Below, in pieces: positions 8,636 through 16,591 of a stretch of 64,000 bases of DNA. Made by a program: the position numbers and the translations under genes. The DNA comes from JACVRW01 sp040509755 (GTDB taxonomy: Bacteria; Actinomycetota; Thermoleophilia; Solirubrobacterales; Thermoleophilaceae). The stretch is taken from the NCBI GenBank assembly GCA_040509755.1, contig JBEVKF010000023.1:9676-73675 (forward strand), in the 5' to 3' direction. Position 1 is the stretch's first letter. Each line of letters begins with the position of its first letter. The notes under the pieces were generated by a model. It ran no database searches. It saw only the letters and a list, made by a program, of their open reading frames with translations, and was not told the DNA's origin.

Positions 8636-9505
8636 ATGAGCCATCACGCAGGCGCGCTCGCCTCGGCTTCGGCGCAGGTCGCAGCCGTGCGCGACGATCC
8701 GGCGGCGCGTCTTGCATTGATGGCGCGGGTGTTCCACGGGCCGACGGGCAGCGCACCGCGACACCTGCCGTTCCGACGGGCAGCGTTGTCGTTCATGCGC
8801 TGGCAGGCGCGCCGCGGTGTGCTCAATCCGCTCGACGCGTCGCCGCCCGGCAGTGTGTGGTGGCGTGCGGTCAACGAACGACTGCTCCGGGACGGATGCG
8901 AAACGGTCGCGCTCCTCGGCGGGTTGGCCGGCGAGCCGTCATCGCACGCCGTGCGTCTCTGGCTGGAGTTCGGCGCGAGACCGACGGGGCGCAACTGGTA
9001 CCGAGCGCACAACGCGAGCATCGTGGCCGGATATCTGGAGCACCAGCACCTCGCCGAAGCAGAGGGCACGCCGGAGCGCTTCTTCATGAACGTCGCGCTG
9101 CTCCGCGTGCTGTACGCGCACACACTCGCCGCGGCGCCGCGTCTGGCGCTCGGACGGTTCGCTCCGCTCGGCCGCGTGCTCGGCGACCCCCGGCTCGGGA
9201 TGGCCGGCGTCTTCCTCTCACTTCCCGCCGTGCTGCCAGACCGCTATCCGCTCGCGCTCGACGTGGAGGGCTATATCGCTGGTGAGCAGCGTCTTGGCCG
9301 GATGCTCGACTACGCGGTGATCGTGCCGCGGCTGCAATGCCTGTACGAGTGGTCAGCCGAAGAACTCGGCGAACCACGCCTGGTTGAGCTGGTGCGCGAC
9401 GGCAACCCGATCTACGCCTGGCCCTTCGAGCAGCGACACGTATGGCGCACTCCGAAGATGACGTTCGCGGCGCGGGTACTCGAACGCATCACAAGGGCTC
9501 GCTGA
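8636..9505 (+). CDS. Conserved protein of unknown function
   Basis: 289 residues from ATG at 8636 (MSHHAGALASASAQV). No signal peptide or membrane span. Recognisable islands are FMRWQARRGVLNPLD, a helical segment with NASIVAGYLEHQHLAEAE, and a C-terminal YAWPFEQRHVWRTPKMTFA. The regular amino-acid composition and codon-position bias support a real gene, and it reads like a family of actinobacterial proteins of unknown role, but I cannot assign a function. An upstream extension of the frame to 8222 is rejected because it is low complexity and overlaps the 5' end of the kinase gene. Confidence 0.6.
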   Translation: MSHHAGALASASAQVAAVRDDPAARLALMARVFHGPTGSAPRHLPFRRAALSFMRWQARRGVLNPLDASPPGSVWWRAVNERLLRDGCETVALLGGLAGEPSSHAVRLWLEFGARPTGRNWYRAHNASIVAGYLEHQHLAEAEGTPERFFMNVALLRVLYAHTLAAAPRLALGRFAPLGRVLGDPRLGMAGVFLSLPAVLPDRYPLALDVEGYIAGEQRLGRMLDYAVIVPRLQCLYEWSAEELGEPRLVELVRDGNPIYAWPFEQRHVWRTPKMTFAARVLERITRAR

Positions 9506-9602
9506 AGCCAGAGTAGCCAGGAGTACCGCCCCGTTTCCAGGCGAACCTTGCCGCGTCTACTCCCGCACCCCGGCGGCTTCGGGGGTCCGATTCGGGCTTG
9601 GG

Positions 9603-9875
9603 CTAGGCGTCGTACCGGCCGCCAAGCGCCGCCGGCTGGGGCCGACTCTTGTGCCCGGCTTCTTTGATGATCGCCGGGACGTCGGGGTCGGAGAGGAAGT
9701 TCTGAAAGCCCTCCTCGTCCCAGTCGAAGAGCACCCAGACCCTGTCGTCCTCATTGGGATCGCGAAAGACGGTCGCACCCTTGGACCCGTGCTGCTTTCG
9801 CTTCTCGGCGCCCTTGGTTGAGAAGATTGTCAAGAAGCGGTCGAAGTCCTCGACCTGCGTGGTGGCCAGAAACAT
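9603..9875 (-). CDS. Small ABM-like (ferredoxin-fold) protein
   Basis: 90 residues starting MFLATTQVEDFDRFLTIFST, with a central VFRDPNEDDRVWVLFDWDEE and ending in GGRYDA. The pattern of alternating strands and helices resembles antibiotic-biosynthesis-monooxygenase (ABM)-type dimeric barrels, most of which are of unknown substrate. The ATG at 9875 is supported by GAGGAGA eight bases upstream on the coding strand; longer readings run into the tRNA remnant and are rejected. Confidence 0.65.
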   Translation of the reverse strand: MFLATTQVEDFDRFLTIFSTKGAEKRKQHGSKGATVFRDPNEDDRVWVLFDWDEEGFQNFLSDPDVPAIIKEAGHKSRPQPAALGGRYDA

Positions 9876-9920
9876 GTCTCTCCTCTTTCGGGAGTGTCGG
9901 CGCCCTCCGGCGACATTGCG

Positions 9921-9990
9921 CGCACAGTATCGCGCTCTGGTAGCGCTTCGGACGAAGGTCGCGGGGTTCGAGTCCGCCCCCCGCTGCTCA
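9921..9990 (+). pseudogene. Degenerate tRNA gene, proline-type
   Basis: The segment reads like a decayed tRNA: a D-arm (GTATCGCGCTCTGGTAGCGC, 9928-9947 region, close to the tRNA-Pro pattern), an anticodon region TTCGGACGAAG that lacks the 5' strand of the anticodon stem (about six bases), then GTCGCGGGGTTCGAGTCCG with the T-loop TTCGAGT but an extra G before it and a missing C after it. The acceptor stem cannot be closed. A perfect hairpin follows at 9994-10013, as expected behind a tRNA gene. The GGTAGCGC D-arm end and the TTCGG-A anticodon remnant fit proline tRNA. Confidence 0.55.
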
Positions 9991-9993
9991 GAG

Positions 9994-10013
9994 AGGCCCG
10001 CACTGGCGGGCCT
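9994..10013 (+). terminator. Hairpin terminator behind the tRNA remnant
   Basis: Perfect 8-bp stem AGGCCCGC / GCGGGCCT with a four-base loop ACTG. There is no T-tract, as is common in high-GC actinobacteria. Its position directly after the degenerate tRNA suggests it is the original tRNA terminator. Confidence 0.6.
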
Positions 10014-10133
10014 CCGTCGTGAAGGGCCGGGTGCGAAGGGAGCACCGTGTTGCCATATGGTGCCGACGCCGACTGGGCGAGCGGCTTGCGCACGCGACCG
10101 CGGCGACCAGCGCCAACGCCGTGATTGCCACAC

Positions 10134-10216
10134 GCTTGTCCCGACGGGAAGGGTCTGAGAGTGTCGCTTTGCGCTGAGTCGGTTTCCTACGAAGGGGGTC
10201 TTCGCCTGAGCGTCTC
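10134..10216 (+). pseudogene. Leader and 3' end of a deleted small gene (relative of the gene at 23537)
   Basis: 10134-10201 aligns with 23465-23532, the leader of the small gene at 23537. Shared blocks include GGGTCTGAGA, GAGTCGGTT and CTACGAAGG, reaching the ribosome binding site. Immediately afterwards, TCGCCTGAGCGTCTC (10202-10216) matches the last codons of that gene (23848-23862). The roughly 315-bp coding part in between is absent. So this looks like a paralogous copy from which the open reading frame was removed cleanly, leaving start signals fused to the stop region. Confidence 0.55.
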
Positions 10217-10232
10217 GCCCTAATAGCAAGCT

Positions 10233-11288
10233 TCACTGAGCGCTCCCTCGTCCGGGAGCGGCCCCCGCGCGGCTGGGCCAGAGTCGCCAGGCCACCTCGC
10301 CGAAAGCGAGCCCGATAAGAATCCCGAGCGAGCTGTCGGCCACGCGCTCGAGGCCGACGTCGTCGCCCTGGAAGTCGACAGCGCTCAGCATGAACAGGAC
10401 GGTGGGTGTGATCAGCGCCACGAGCCAGAAGTAGCCACGCTCGTCGAGCGCAAACAGGCCGAAGGCGGCCACAGCGGCGCCCGCGGCGAGCGCCCAGGGC
10501 TCGTGAGTTGCGAAGGTGATGGCGATTATCAATCCCGCGCCGGCGAAGGTTCCGACGGCGCGCTGCACGCTCCGCACGCGCGTTGCCCGTTCCTCCGGCT
10601 GGAGGATCGCGAGAGTCGTGAGCGGCACCCAGTAGCCGTGCGCGAGATCGATCACGAGGTAGAAGAGGGTGCTCGCCGCCACCGCGAGTCCGAGCCGCGC
10701 GGCGTGGGCCCGGAGCGCCGGGTCGCGGCCGGTGACGGCTTGCCGCACCGCCCTGAGTGAGTCACTGACCACTCGCTTCGAGGCCTCTGGTCCACTGCGG
10801 GCGGCGACCATAAGGGCGAGGCCTGCGATCGCTCCGAGTGAGAACCAGAGCAGCCGCTCGCCGAACGGCTCGGGGCTCGCCGGGAGGCCACACAGGACCA
10901 CGAACACCGCCGCGGTAGCAAAGCCGAGGATGCCGCCTGCCCGCCCGGCGGCGCGGGCAAAGGCCCACCCGCTCACCCACAAGAGCGTCACTACGACCAC
11001 GGCCCACTCGTAGTCTCGAACGACGTTGGCGAGCGCGAACGCCGCCAGCTCGCTCACTACCGCGAGCGAGCCCCACCACAGCCGTGAGCGGAGTCCCGCG
11101 TCCGGTATGCACAGCGACGTGTTCAGCCCGCCGATCCCGGCGATCAGGCCGAGCACCGCCTCGCCGGAGGCGATCCCGATCGCCAGTGGCCCGACCGTGG
11201 CGACCGCGCCGGCGATCCCCGCTCGCCATTCGAGCCCATGCTCCTCCGTGCGAAACGCGTCCCTGACGAGATCCCGCGCGGCGGACAT
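10233..11288 (-). CDS. FUSC family inner-membrane transporter
   Basis: 351 residues with two clusters of membrane helices separated by a cytoplasmic stretch (residues about 165-200), the arrangement of FUSC/aromatic-acid-exporter-like (YccS/PET) proteins. Helices include GPLAIGIASGEAVLGLIAGI, WAVVVVTLLWVSGWAFA and FFLV-type segments. The C-terminal half holds the conserved HGYWVPLTTLAILQPEERAT motif, diagnostic for FUSC. The likely role is efflux of amphipathic or aromatic compounds. The start is ATG at 11288. The last coding segment (10296-10340) is duplicated at 12605-12649 behind rocD. Divergent from the aminotransferase gene. Confidence 0.85.
   Translation of the reverse strand: MSAARDLVRDAFRTEEHGLEWRAGIAGAVATVGPLAIGIASGEAVLGLIAGIGGLNTSLCIPDAGLRSRLWWGSLAVVSELAAFALANVVRDYEWAVVVVTLLWVSGWAFARAAGRAGGILGFATAAVFVVLCGLPASPEPFGERLLWFSLGAIAGLALMVAARSGPEASKRVVSDSLRAVRQAVTGRDPALRAHAARLGLAVAASTLFYLVIDLAHGYWVPLTTLAILQPEERATRVRSVQRAVGTFAGAGLIIAITFATHEPWALAAGAAVAAFGLFALDERGYFWLVALITPTVLFMLSAVDFQGDDVGLERVADSSLGILIGLAFGEVAWRLWPSRAGAAPGRGSAQ
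10296..10340 (-). repeat. 45-bp direct repeat, copy A (inside FUSC gene)
   Basis: Identical at 44 of 45 positions to 12605-12649, same orientation, 2.3 kb apart. Here it encodes the residues ADSSLGILIGLAFGE near the FUSC C-terminus. The core GATAAGAATCCCGAGCGAGC is identical in both copies. Confidence 0.85.
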
Positions 11289-11346
11289 CGCGTGCGATCT
11301 TCTCCGATCCGCGCACCACGACGCACCGACCGTCTAGATTCGCGGA

Positions 11347-12567
11347 ATGGGGGTCGACCAAGCTCAGGGCGCAGCGCGGGCAATCGAGCTCGAACGGCGC
11401 TACGGGGCGCGTAACTACCACCCCCTCCCCGTCGTCGTGGCGCGTGGCAAGGGTGCATGGGTCTACGACGAGCAGGGCCGCGCGTACCTCGACGCCCTGT
11501 CGGCGTACTCGGCGCTCAACTTCGGCCACCTGCATCCGCGTCTCGTGCGCGCCGCCACCGCGCAGCTCGAGCGCCTGACGCTCACCAGCCGCGCGTTCTA
11601 CAACGACCAGCTCGGCAGCTTCTGCCACGAGCTTTCGGAGCTGTGCGGCAAGGAGCTGGTGCTTCCGATGAACACCGGCGCGGAGGCTGTCGAGACGGCC
11701 ATCAAGGCCGCCCGGAAGTGGGGCTACGAGCGCAAGGGCGTGGCCGACGGTAAGGCGCGGATCATTGTCTGCCAAGGGAACTTCCACGGGCGCACGACCA
11801 CGATCGTGTCGTTCTCCGACGACCCGCTCGCGCGCACCGGCTTCGCTCCCTTCGCGCCGGGCTTCGAGGCGATTCCGTACGGCGACGCCGCCGCGCTCGA
11901 GGCTGCGATCGACGAGAACACCGTCGCGTTTCTCGTCGAGCCGATCCAGGGCGAGGCGGGCGTGATCATCCCACCGGACGGCTATCTGACGCGCGTGCGG
12001 GAGATCTGCACAGGGGCCGGCGTCCTAATGATCGCCGACGAGATCCAGTCGGGTCTGGGCCGCACCGGACGGACCTTCGGCTGCGACCACGAGGAGGTCA
12101 CGCCCGATGTCGTGCTGCTCGGCAAGGCGCTCGGCGGCGGCATCCTGCCGCTCTCGGCCGTGGTGGCCGACGACAAGGTGCTCGGCGTCTTTCGCCCAGG
12201 TGAGCACGGAAGCACGTTCGGCGGCAACCCGCTTGCCTGCGCCGTGGGACGCGAGGCCCTGCGCGTCCTAGTCGATGAGGAGCTTGCCGAGCGCTCGGAG
12301 TCGCTCGGGAGGCAGTTCCTCGAGGAGCTGCGCGCACTGCGCCACCCCGCGGTCGCCGCGGTGCGCGGGCGCGGGCTGTGGGTCGCCTTCGACATGGCGC
12401 CCGGCGCCCCGGCCGCGCGCGAGATCTGCGAGCGCCTGCTTGCGGCCGGTGTCCTGTGCAAGGACGCGCACGAGACCACGGTGAGGCTGGCCCCGCCGCT
12501 GATCGTGAGCCGCGCGGACCTGGACTGGTGCCTCGAGCGACTCGACGGAGTGCTCGCGCGCGTGTGA
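11347..12567 (+). CDS. rocD: Ornithine aminotransferase
   Basis: 406-residue class-III PLP aminotransferase. It should convert ornithine and 2-oxoglutarate into glutamate-5-semialdehyde and glutamate, linking arginine catabolism to proline and glutamate. Visible are the N-terminal RNYHPLPVVVARGKGAWVYD and YLDALSAYSALNFGHLHPR blocks that distinguish ornithine from acetylornithine and GABA enzymes, the phosphate-binding NTGAEAVETAIK, the GNFHGRT segment, the DEIQSGLGRTG motif and the Schiff-base lysine Lys260 in LLGKALGGG. Length is normal for the family. It is divergent from the FUSC gene, with a 58-bp shared promoter region, and followed by a FUSC gene fragment and an EamA transporter. Confidence 0.92.
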   Translation: MGVDQAQGAARAIELERRYGARNYHPLPVVVARGKGAWVYDEQGRAYLDALSAYSALNFGHLHPRLVRAATAQLERLTLTSRAFYNDQLGSFCHELSELCGKELVLPMNTGAEAVETAIKAARKWGYERKGVADGKARIIVCQGNFHGRTTTIVSFSDDPLARTGFAPFAPGFEAIPYGDAAALEAAIDENTVAFLVEPIQGEAGVIIPPDGYLTRVREICTGAGVLMIADEIQSGLGRTGRTFGCDHEEVTPDVVLLGKALGGGILPLSAVVADDKVLGVFRPGEHGSTFGGNPLACAVGREALRVLVDEELAERSESLGRQFLEELRALRHPAVAAVRGRGLWVAFDMAPGAPAAREICERLLAAGVLCKDAHETTVRLAPPLIVSRADLDWCLERLDGVLARV

Positions 12568-12604
12568 GCGTCCTCGTGTCGGCGGTCGAGACAGCGAGCG
12601 GCTG

Positions 12605-12649
12605 CTCGCCGAACGCGAGCCCGATAAGAATCCCGAGCGAGCTGTCGGC
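12605..12649 (-). pseudogene. 45-bp direct repeat, copy B: fossil of the FUSC gene C-terminus
   Basis: Copy of 10296-10340 with one mismatch. On the reverse strand it reads IADSSLGILIGLAFGEQ, the FUSC C-terminal motif, but with no gene body around it. It lies between the rocD stop and the EamA start, so part of an extra FUSC gene once ended here, or a duplication/recombination event moved rocD between two copies. Confidence 0.7.
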
Positions 12650-12663
12650 TATCACTTGACGGC

Positions 12664-13575
12664 GTGACGACGGCGGCGGTGGCGCCCGAGGAGTCGCGCC
12701 GCCGGCGGCGCGGGCAGATCTACGTGGCACTCGCCGCGGTCGCCTGGTCGACCGCCGGCGTCCTCCAGCGCCAGCTCACGCTCGACACCGCCACACAGGT
12801 CGTCGGCCGCGCCGCGTTCGCGAGCGTCGCGCTGCTCGCGTACGTCGCGATCGTGGAACGCGGCCGGGTGGTGCAGGCGTTCAGGTCCGTCGGGCTCGCC
12901 GGCGTAGCGGTGGCGCTTTGCGTCGCGACCGCGTCGGGCAGCTTCATCGCCGCGCTCAACCACACGAGCGTCGCACGCGTTCTGTTCATCCTGGCCCTCG
13001 CCCCGGTGCTCGCCGCGCTGCTAGCCCGCGTCACGCTGGGAGAGCCGATCACGCGGCGCACAGGCGTGGCTATGGCCTTGGCGCTGGCCGGCGTCACGCT
13101 GATGCTGGGCGCCCCGGGCGAGGGCAGCCTCGTGGGCGACGGCCTCTCGTTCGTCACGGCGCTCGCTTTCGCGCTGATGATCGTGATCACGCGCTGGCGC
13201 CACGACGTGTCGATGGCGCCGGCCACCTGCCTCTCGCAGGTAATCCTGGTGGTGGCCTTCATGCCCTTCGCCAGCCCCGGCGAGATCACCGGCGACGCTG
13301 TCTTCTGGCTGGCGCTGCTCGGCATCGGTCAGATCGGGCTCGGCTTCGCGCTGCTAACCGTTGGCGCGCGGCTGATACCGGCCGCGCAGGTGGGCCTCAT
13401 CACACTGCTCGAGGTCGTCCTCGGCCCCCTGTGGGTGTGGCTTGCGCTGGACGAGCGCCCTACCACGCTCACGCTCGTCGGCGGCGCGATCGTGATCGTC
13501 GCGATCGTGATCCAGACGCGCGGCGCGCCGCCATCCGAGCCGGACGGCGAGCGGGCCCTCCCGGCACCGCACTAG
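12664..13575 (+). CDS. EamA/DMT family transporter
   Basis: 303 residues with ten hydrophobic segments in two five-helix repeats, the EamA/drug-metabolite transporter fold (AWSTAGVLQRQLTLDTATQV ... LGEPITRRTGVAMALALAGV in repeat 1; LLEVVLGPLWVWLALDERPT in repeat 2). The second repeat ends with the usual GGAIVIVAIVIQ helix. Probably exports amino acids, nucleosides or other metabolites; substrate unknown. The start is GTG at 12664; the upstream region is occupied by the FUSC fragment. It follows rocD in the same direction at 96 bp, which may indicate a link to amino-acid efflux. Confidence 0.85.
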   Translation: MTTAAVAPEESRRRRRGQIYVALAAVAWSTAGVLQRQLTLDTATQVVGRAAFASVALLAYVAIVERGRVVQAFRSVGLAGVAVALCVATASGSFIAALNHTSVARVLFILALAPVLAALLARVTLGEPITRRTGVAMALALAGVTLMLGAPGEGSLVGDGLSFVTALAFALMIVITRWRHDVSMAPATCLSQVILVVAFMPFASPGEITGDAVFWLALLGIGQIGLGFALLTVGARLIPAAQVGLITLLEVVLGPLWVWLALDERPTTLTLVGGAIVIVAIVIQTRGAPPSEPDGERALPAPH

Positions 13576-13648
13576 GAACCCGCGGTGAGGCGTAGAGCGG
13601 TTGCGCTCTGCTCGAGTCTGGGCGATTGGCCGCGATTAGAGTACGCGC

Positions 13649-14083
13649 ATGAAGCTGTTCAGCCAGGACAAGAAGATTGAGTCGCTCAAGCGCGCCCCGC
13701 TCTTCGAAGGTCTCTCGCGCAAGGAACTCGTCCAACTCGCCCGCCTGACCGACGACGTCGAAGTTCCGGCCGGGAAGGTGCTGTGCAAGGAAGGAGACCT
13801 CGGGCACGAGTTCTTCGTACTCGTAGACGGCAAGGTCGACGTCGCCAGGAACGGCAGGCGCGTGGCGACGCTCGGGGCCGGCGACTTCGTCGGGGAGATC
13901 TCGCTGCTCGAGCCGACGCCGCGCACTGCAACCGTCACGGCGAAGACGGCGCTGCGCTTCTTCGTGCTCACGCCCAAGGCTCTCCAGCAAGTGCTCGACG
14001 AGAACCCGAGCGTCGAGCGCAAGGTCTTGCGGGCGCTCGCGCGACGAGTCCTGGAGCTCTCCCGCGACCCGACCCTCGCCTAG
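13649..14083 (+). CDS. Cyclic nucleotide-binding domain protein (Crp-like, no DNA-binding domain)
   Basis: 144 residues consisting of a single CNB domain: FEGLSRKELVQLARLTDDVE, then VPAGKVLCKEGDLGHEFFVL, and the phosphate-binding cassette FVGEISLLEPTPRTATVTA with the conserved Glu and Arg that contact cyclic-nucleotide phosphate and ribose. No helix-turn-helix follows, so it is not a transcription factor by itself; such stand-alone CNB proteins may regulate a partner in trans. The N-terminus MKLFSQDKKIESLKRAPLF is typical of the actinobacterial version. Monocistronic. Confidence 0.88.
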   Translation: MKLFSQDKKIESLKRAPLFEGLSRKELVQLARLTDDVEVPAGKVLCKEGDLGHEFFVLVDGKVDVARNGRRVATLGAGDFVGEISLLEPTPRTATVTAKTALRFFVLTPKALQQVLDENPSVERKVLRALARRVLELSRDPTLA

Positions 14084-14120
14084 ACCGGCTGGGCCCGCAT
14101 CGCCGCCGGGCTAGGGGAGG

Positions 14121-15593
14121 TTAGGCTTGGGTCGGAGCCGTCGCCTCGTAGCTCGGCAAGGCCGGCTTCGGTCGGCCGCGTGGTAGGAGCAGGGCGGGAA
14201 TGAGGGCGAGCGCGGTGAAGCCAACGGCCCACCAGAAGGTGTGACCAAAGGCGGTGGTCAGGCTGGCCGGCCCGGTTCGGGCCAGGTTGGCGGCCTGGTG
14301 TTGGAGGATCACGGCGAGCAGGGCAGTGCCGAAGGAGCCGCCGACCTGCTGGAAGATTCGCACCGTGCTGGTCGCCCGCGGGATGGCCTCGTTGCGCAGG
14401 CCGTGATAGGCGGCGGTCGTCGCCGGGACGAACATCGCACCAAGCCCGGCGCCCCGGATCACGAGGGCGGCGCCGAGCGCCAGCTCACTTGTGTTGGGCC
14501 CCACTTGTGTATAGGGGATCGTCCCTAGTGTGGCGAGCGCCATTCCGACGAGGACGATTGGGCGCGGCCCGATCTTGTCGGTGAGCCTGCCGACGATCGG
14601 CAGGGCGATCATCAATCCGAGGCCCTGTGGCGCGAGTAGCAGGCCGGCGTCGAGTGCGCTCTGGCCACGTGCCTGTTGGTAGTAGAGAGGCAGAAGCAGC
14701 ATCGCGCCGAAGATGGACAGTCCGGCGAGGAACATGAGGCTGGCCGAGGCAGTGAACGAGCGCTGCCGAAAGAGGCGCAGGTCGATGAGTGGCTCGATCT
14801 TGGTCCGCAGCGCGTGCACGGCGAAGCCGGCCACGAGTGCGGCTCCGATCGCCAGTGGGACGATCACGTGGCTTCCGCCGAAGCCGCCCCGGGTCCCGGC
14901 CTGGGACAGGCCGTAGACGATCGCCGCCAGCCCGGGAGACAGCAGCGCCAGTCCAAGCAAGTCCAACGGATGCTCGCCGCGGGCCCGGGGGTCTGGCATG
15001 TACCGCCAAGCCAGCAACAGCGCGATCGCGCAGACGGGAACGTTGATGAAGAAAATCCAGCGCCAGCTCAGGCTGTCGAGGATCAGCCCGCCGATCACCG
15101 GCCCCACGATCGGGGCGAGAACGGCGGGGACCGCGATTGCGGCGATCAGCCTCCCGAAACGCTGCGGTCCCGCCGCCTGGGCCAGGATGGTTTGGAGAAG
15201 CGGCAGGAGCAGGCCGCCGCCGATTCCCTGTGCGACGCGGAACGCGATCAGACTGCCGGCCGACCAGGCCAAGCCGCATAGCACCGAGCCGCCGAGGAAA
15301 AACGCGAGCGACAAGATCCACATCCGCTTGCTTCCGAAGCGGTCAACCGACCAGCCAGCGAGCGGAATTACCACCGCGAGCGCCAACAGGTAGCCGGTCG
15401 ACACCCATTGGATCGACGACAGACCGGCGTGAAGGTCGCGTGCCAGCGTGTCGATCGCAACGCTGACGATCGTCGCGTCGAGCTGGACCGCGACCGCTCC
15501 GACCAGGACGATCCCGGCGAGCTTCAGAAGCGCCGGGTCGAGGCGGTCGAGGGTGTCGACGGTGGCAGGGGTGTTGGTGTTCGTCACGGGCAT
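14121..15593 (-). CDS. MFS multidrug exporter, DHA2 (14-TMS) family
   Basis: 490 residues with about 14 membrane helices. DHA2 signatures are visible: LDATIVSVAIDTLARDL in helix 1, the loop WVSTGYLLALAVVIPLAG, motif A VDRFGSKRM and the antiporter motif C region AVPAVLAPIVGPVIGGLI. It should expel drugs in exchange for protons. The start is ATG at 15593. Two sets of CTCAT-type direct repeats with 11-bp phasing (15616-15631 and 15658-15697) lie in its promoter and recur in front of the OmpR-family regulator, so it is probably controlled by that two-component system. Confidence 0.9.
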   Translation of the reverse strand: MPVTNTNTPATVDTLDRLDPALLKLAGIVLVGAVAVQLDATIVSVAIDTLARDLHAGLSSIQWVSTGYLLALAVVIPLAGWSVDRFGSKRMWILSLAFFLGGSVLCGLAWSAGSLIAFRVAQGIGGGLLLPLLQTILAQAAGPQRFGRLIAAIAVPAVLAPIVGPVIGGLILDSLSWRWIFFINVPVCAIALLLAWRYMPDPRARGEHPLDLLGLALLSPGLAAIVYGLSQAGTRGGFGGSHVIVPLAIGAALVAGFAVHALRTKIEPLIDLRLFRQRSFTASASLMFLAGLSIFGAMLLLPLYYQQARGQSALDAGLLLAPQGLGLMIALPIVGRLTDKIGPRPIVLVGMALATLGTIPYTQVGPNTSELALGAALVIRGAGLGAMFVPATTAAYHGLRNEAIPRATSTVRIFQQVGGSFGTALLAVILQHQAANLARTGPASLTTAFGHTFWWAVGFTALALIPALLLPRGRPKPALPSYEATAPTQA

Positions 15594-15615
15594 TGGGTGA
15601 TCGTCGTCATCGACG

Positions 15616-15631
15616 ATGAGAGCGCGATGAG
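15616..15631 (-). promoter_or_regulatory. Direct-repeat operator for an OmpR-type regulator (DHA2 exporter promoter)
   Basis: On the reverse strand the sequence is CTCATCGCGCTCTCAT: two CTCAT units 11 bp apart, one helical turn, as bound by OmpR/PhoB-type dimers. It lies 23 bp before the exporter start. The spacing and the CTCATCG core recur at 15658 and 16592. Confidence 0.6.
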
Positions 15632-15657
15632 TCTCTGCGGAGCTAGTTCACACGCGT

Positions 15658-15697
15658 CTCATCGAAGCCTCATTTGTGCCTCCGATGCTTGCCTCAT
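15658..15697 (+). promoter_or_regulatory. Array of CTCAT repeats
   Basis: CTCAT at 15658, CTCAT at 15669 and CTCCG at 15680 follow each other with exact 11-bp spacing; a further CTCAT lies at 15693. The first pair shares the CTCATCG-N4-CTCAT pattern with the sites at 15616 (reverse) and 16592. It may be a second, oppositely oriented binding array for the OmpR-type regulator. Confidence 0.5.
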
Positions 15698-15905
15698 GGA
15701 GGCCAATGAACACTCTGGGCTCACGCTCTTCACTGGTCTGTGCGGACCCGGCGCCACAGCTGCGATGGTGTCGCTCAGGAGCGGCGGCGCAGACGCCCTG
15801 GCCGGGGCTCTCGTGGTCGTCGCCCTGCTGGTGTTGTCGCGCAAGGTGATCCGGATGGCGGGTGATACGGGGAGCCGCGACGACGACCCCCGCGCCGGCG
15901 GTTAG
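15696..15905 (+). CDS. Possible small single-span membrane protein
   Basis: A 69-residue frame from ATG at 15696 contains one hydrophobic stretch (ALAGALVVVALLVLSRKVI) followed by a charged tail with DTGSRDDDPRAGG. No ribosome binding site is visible, the start overlaps a CTCAT repeat, and the 3' end overlaps the convergent regulator gene by four bases. It fills an otherwise unexplained 308-bp gap, but may be chance. Confidence 0.25.
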   Translation: MEANEHSGLTLFTGLCGPGATAAMVSLRSGGADALAGALVVVALLVLSRKVIRMAGDTGSRDDDPRAGG

Positions 15906-16573
15906 CCGTCGCGCATGCGGTAGCCGGCGCCTCGCACCGTCTCGAGGGTGTCGCGGCCAAAGGGCCGGTCGATCTTCTCGCGTAGGTAGCGCACGTAGAC
16001 GTCCACGACGTTGGAGCGGTTTTCGTACTCCATGTCCCACCCGCCTTCGATCAGCTCGTAGCGTGAGAGCACCTGACCGGGGTGGCGCATGAACACCTCG
16101 AGAAGCTGAAACTCCTTGGTGGAGAGCTCGATCGCGGTGTCGCCGCGGCGTACCTCGCGTGCCGCGGGATCTAGGACGAGGTCGCCCACCTCGAGCTGGG
16201 CGGCCCGCTCCACCGGGCCTCGTCGTGCGAGGGCACGAAGGCGGGCGAGCAGCTCGTCGAAGTCGAACGGCTTGACCAGGTAGTCGTCCGCACCGGTGTC
16301 GAGTCCGGTGACACGGTCGGCCACCCCGTCGCGGGCGGTGAGCATGAGGATCGGCGTGCGGACGCCGTCGGCTCTCAGCCGGCGGCAGGTCTCAAGGCCG
16401 TCGATGCCCGGCAGATTGAGGTCCAAAACCAGCACGTCGTAGGAGTTGGCCGGAGCCATCCAGAGCGCGTCCTCGCCCGTCACCGCCACATCGGCGAGCA
16501 GGCCCTGCTCGCGTAGCCCCTGACGCACCAGCTTGGCCAGTTTGACCTCATCCTCGACCACCAGCACGCGCAT
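15902..16573 (-). CDS. OmpR family response regulator
   Basis: 223 residues. The receiver domain (1-115) has the acidic pair in VVEDE, phospho-acceptor Asp in VLDLNLPG, the conserved Thr in MLTARD and Lys in LVKPFDFDEL. The C-terminal winged helix shows ELSTKEFQLLEVFMRHPGQV, VVDVYVRYLREKID and the terminal TVRGAGYRMR. Its partner is most likely the histidine kinase at 19309, the last gene of the divergent ABC operon. A CTCATCG direct repeat (16592-16607) lies 19 bp before its start and also serves the divergent operon, so autoregulation is likely. Confidence 0.93.
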   Translation of the reverse strand: MRVLVVEDEVKLAKLVRQGLREQGLLADVAVTGEDALWMAPANSYDVLVLDLNLPGIDGLETCRRLRADGVRTPILMLTARDGVADRVTGLDTGADDYLVKPFDFDELLARLRALARRGPVERAAQLEVGDLVLDPAAREVRRGDTAIELSTKEFQLLEVFMRHPGQVLSRYELIEGGWDMEYENRSNVVDVYVRYLREKIDRPFGRDTLETVRGAGYRMRDG

Positions 16574-16591
16574 GGGGCTCCAAGGATGACG

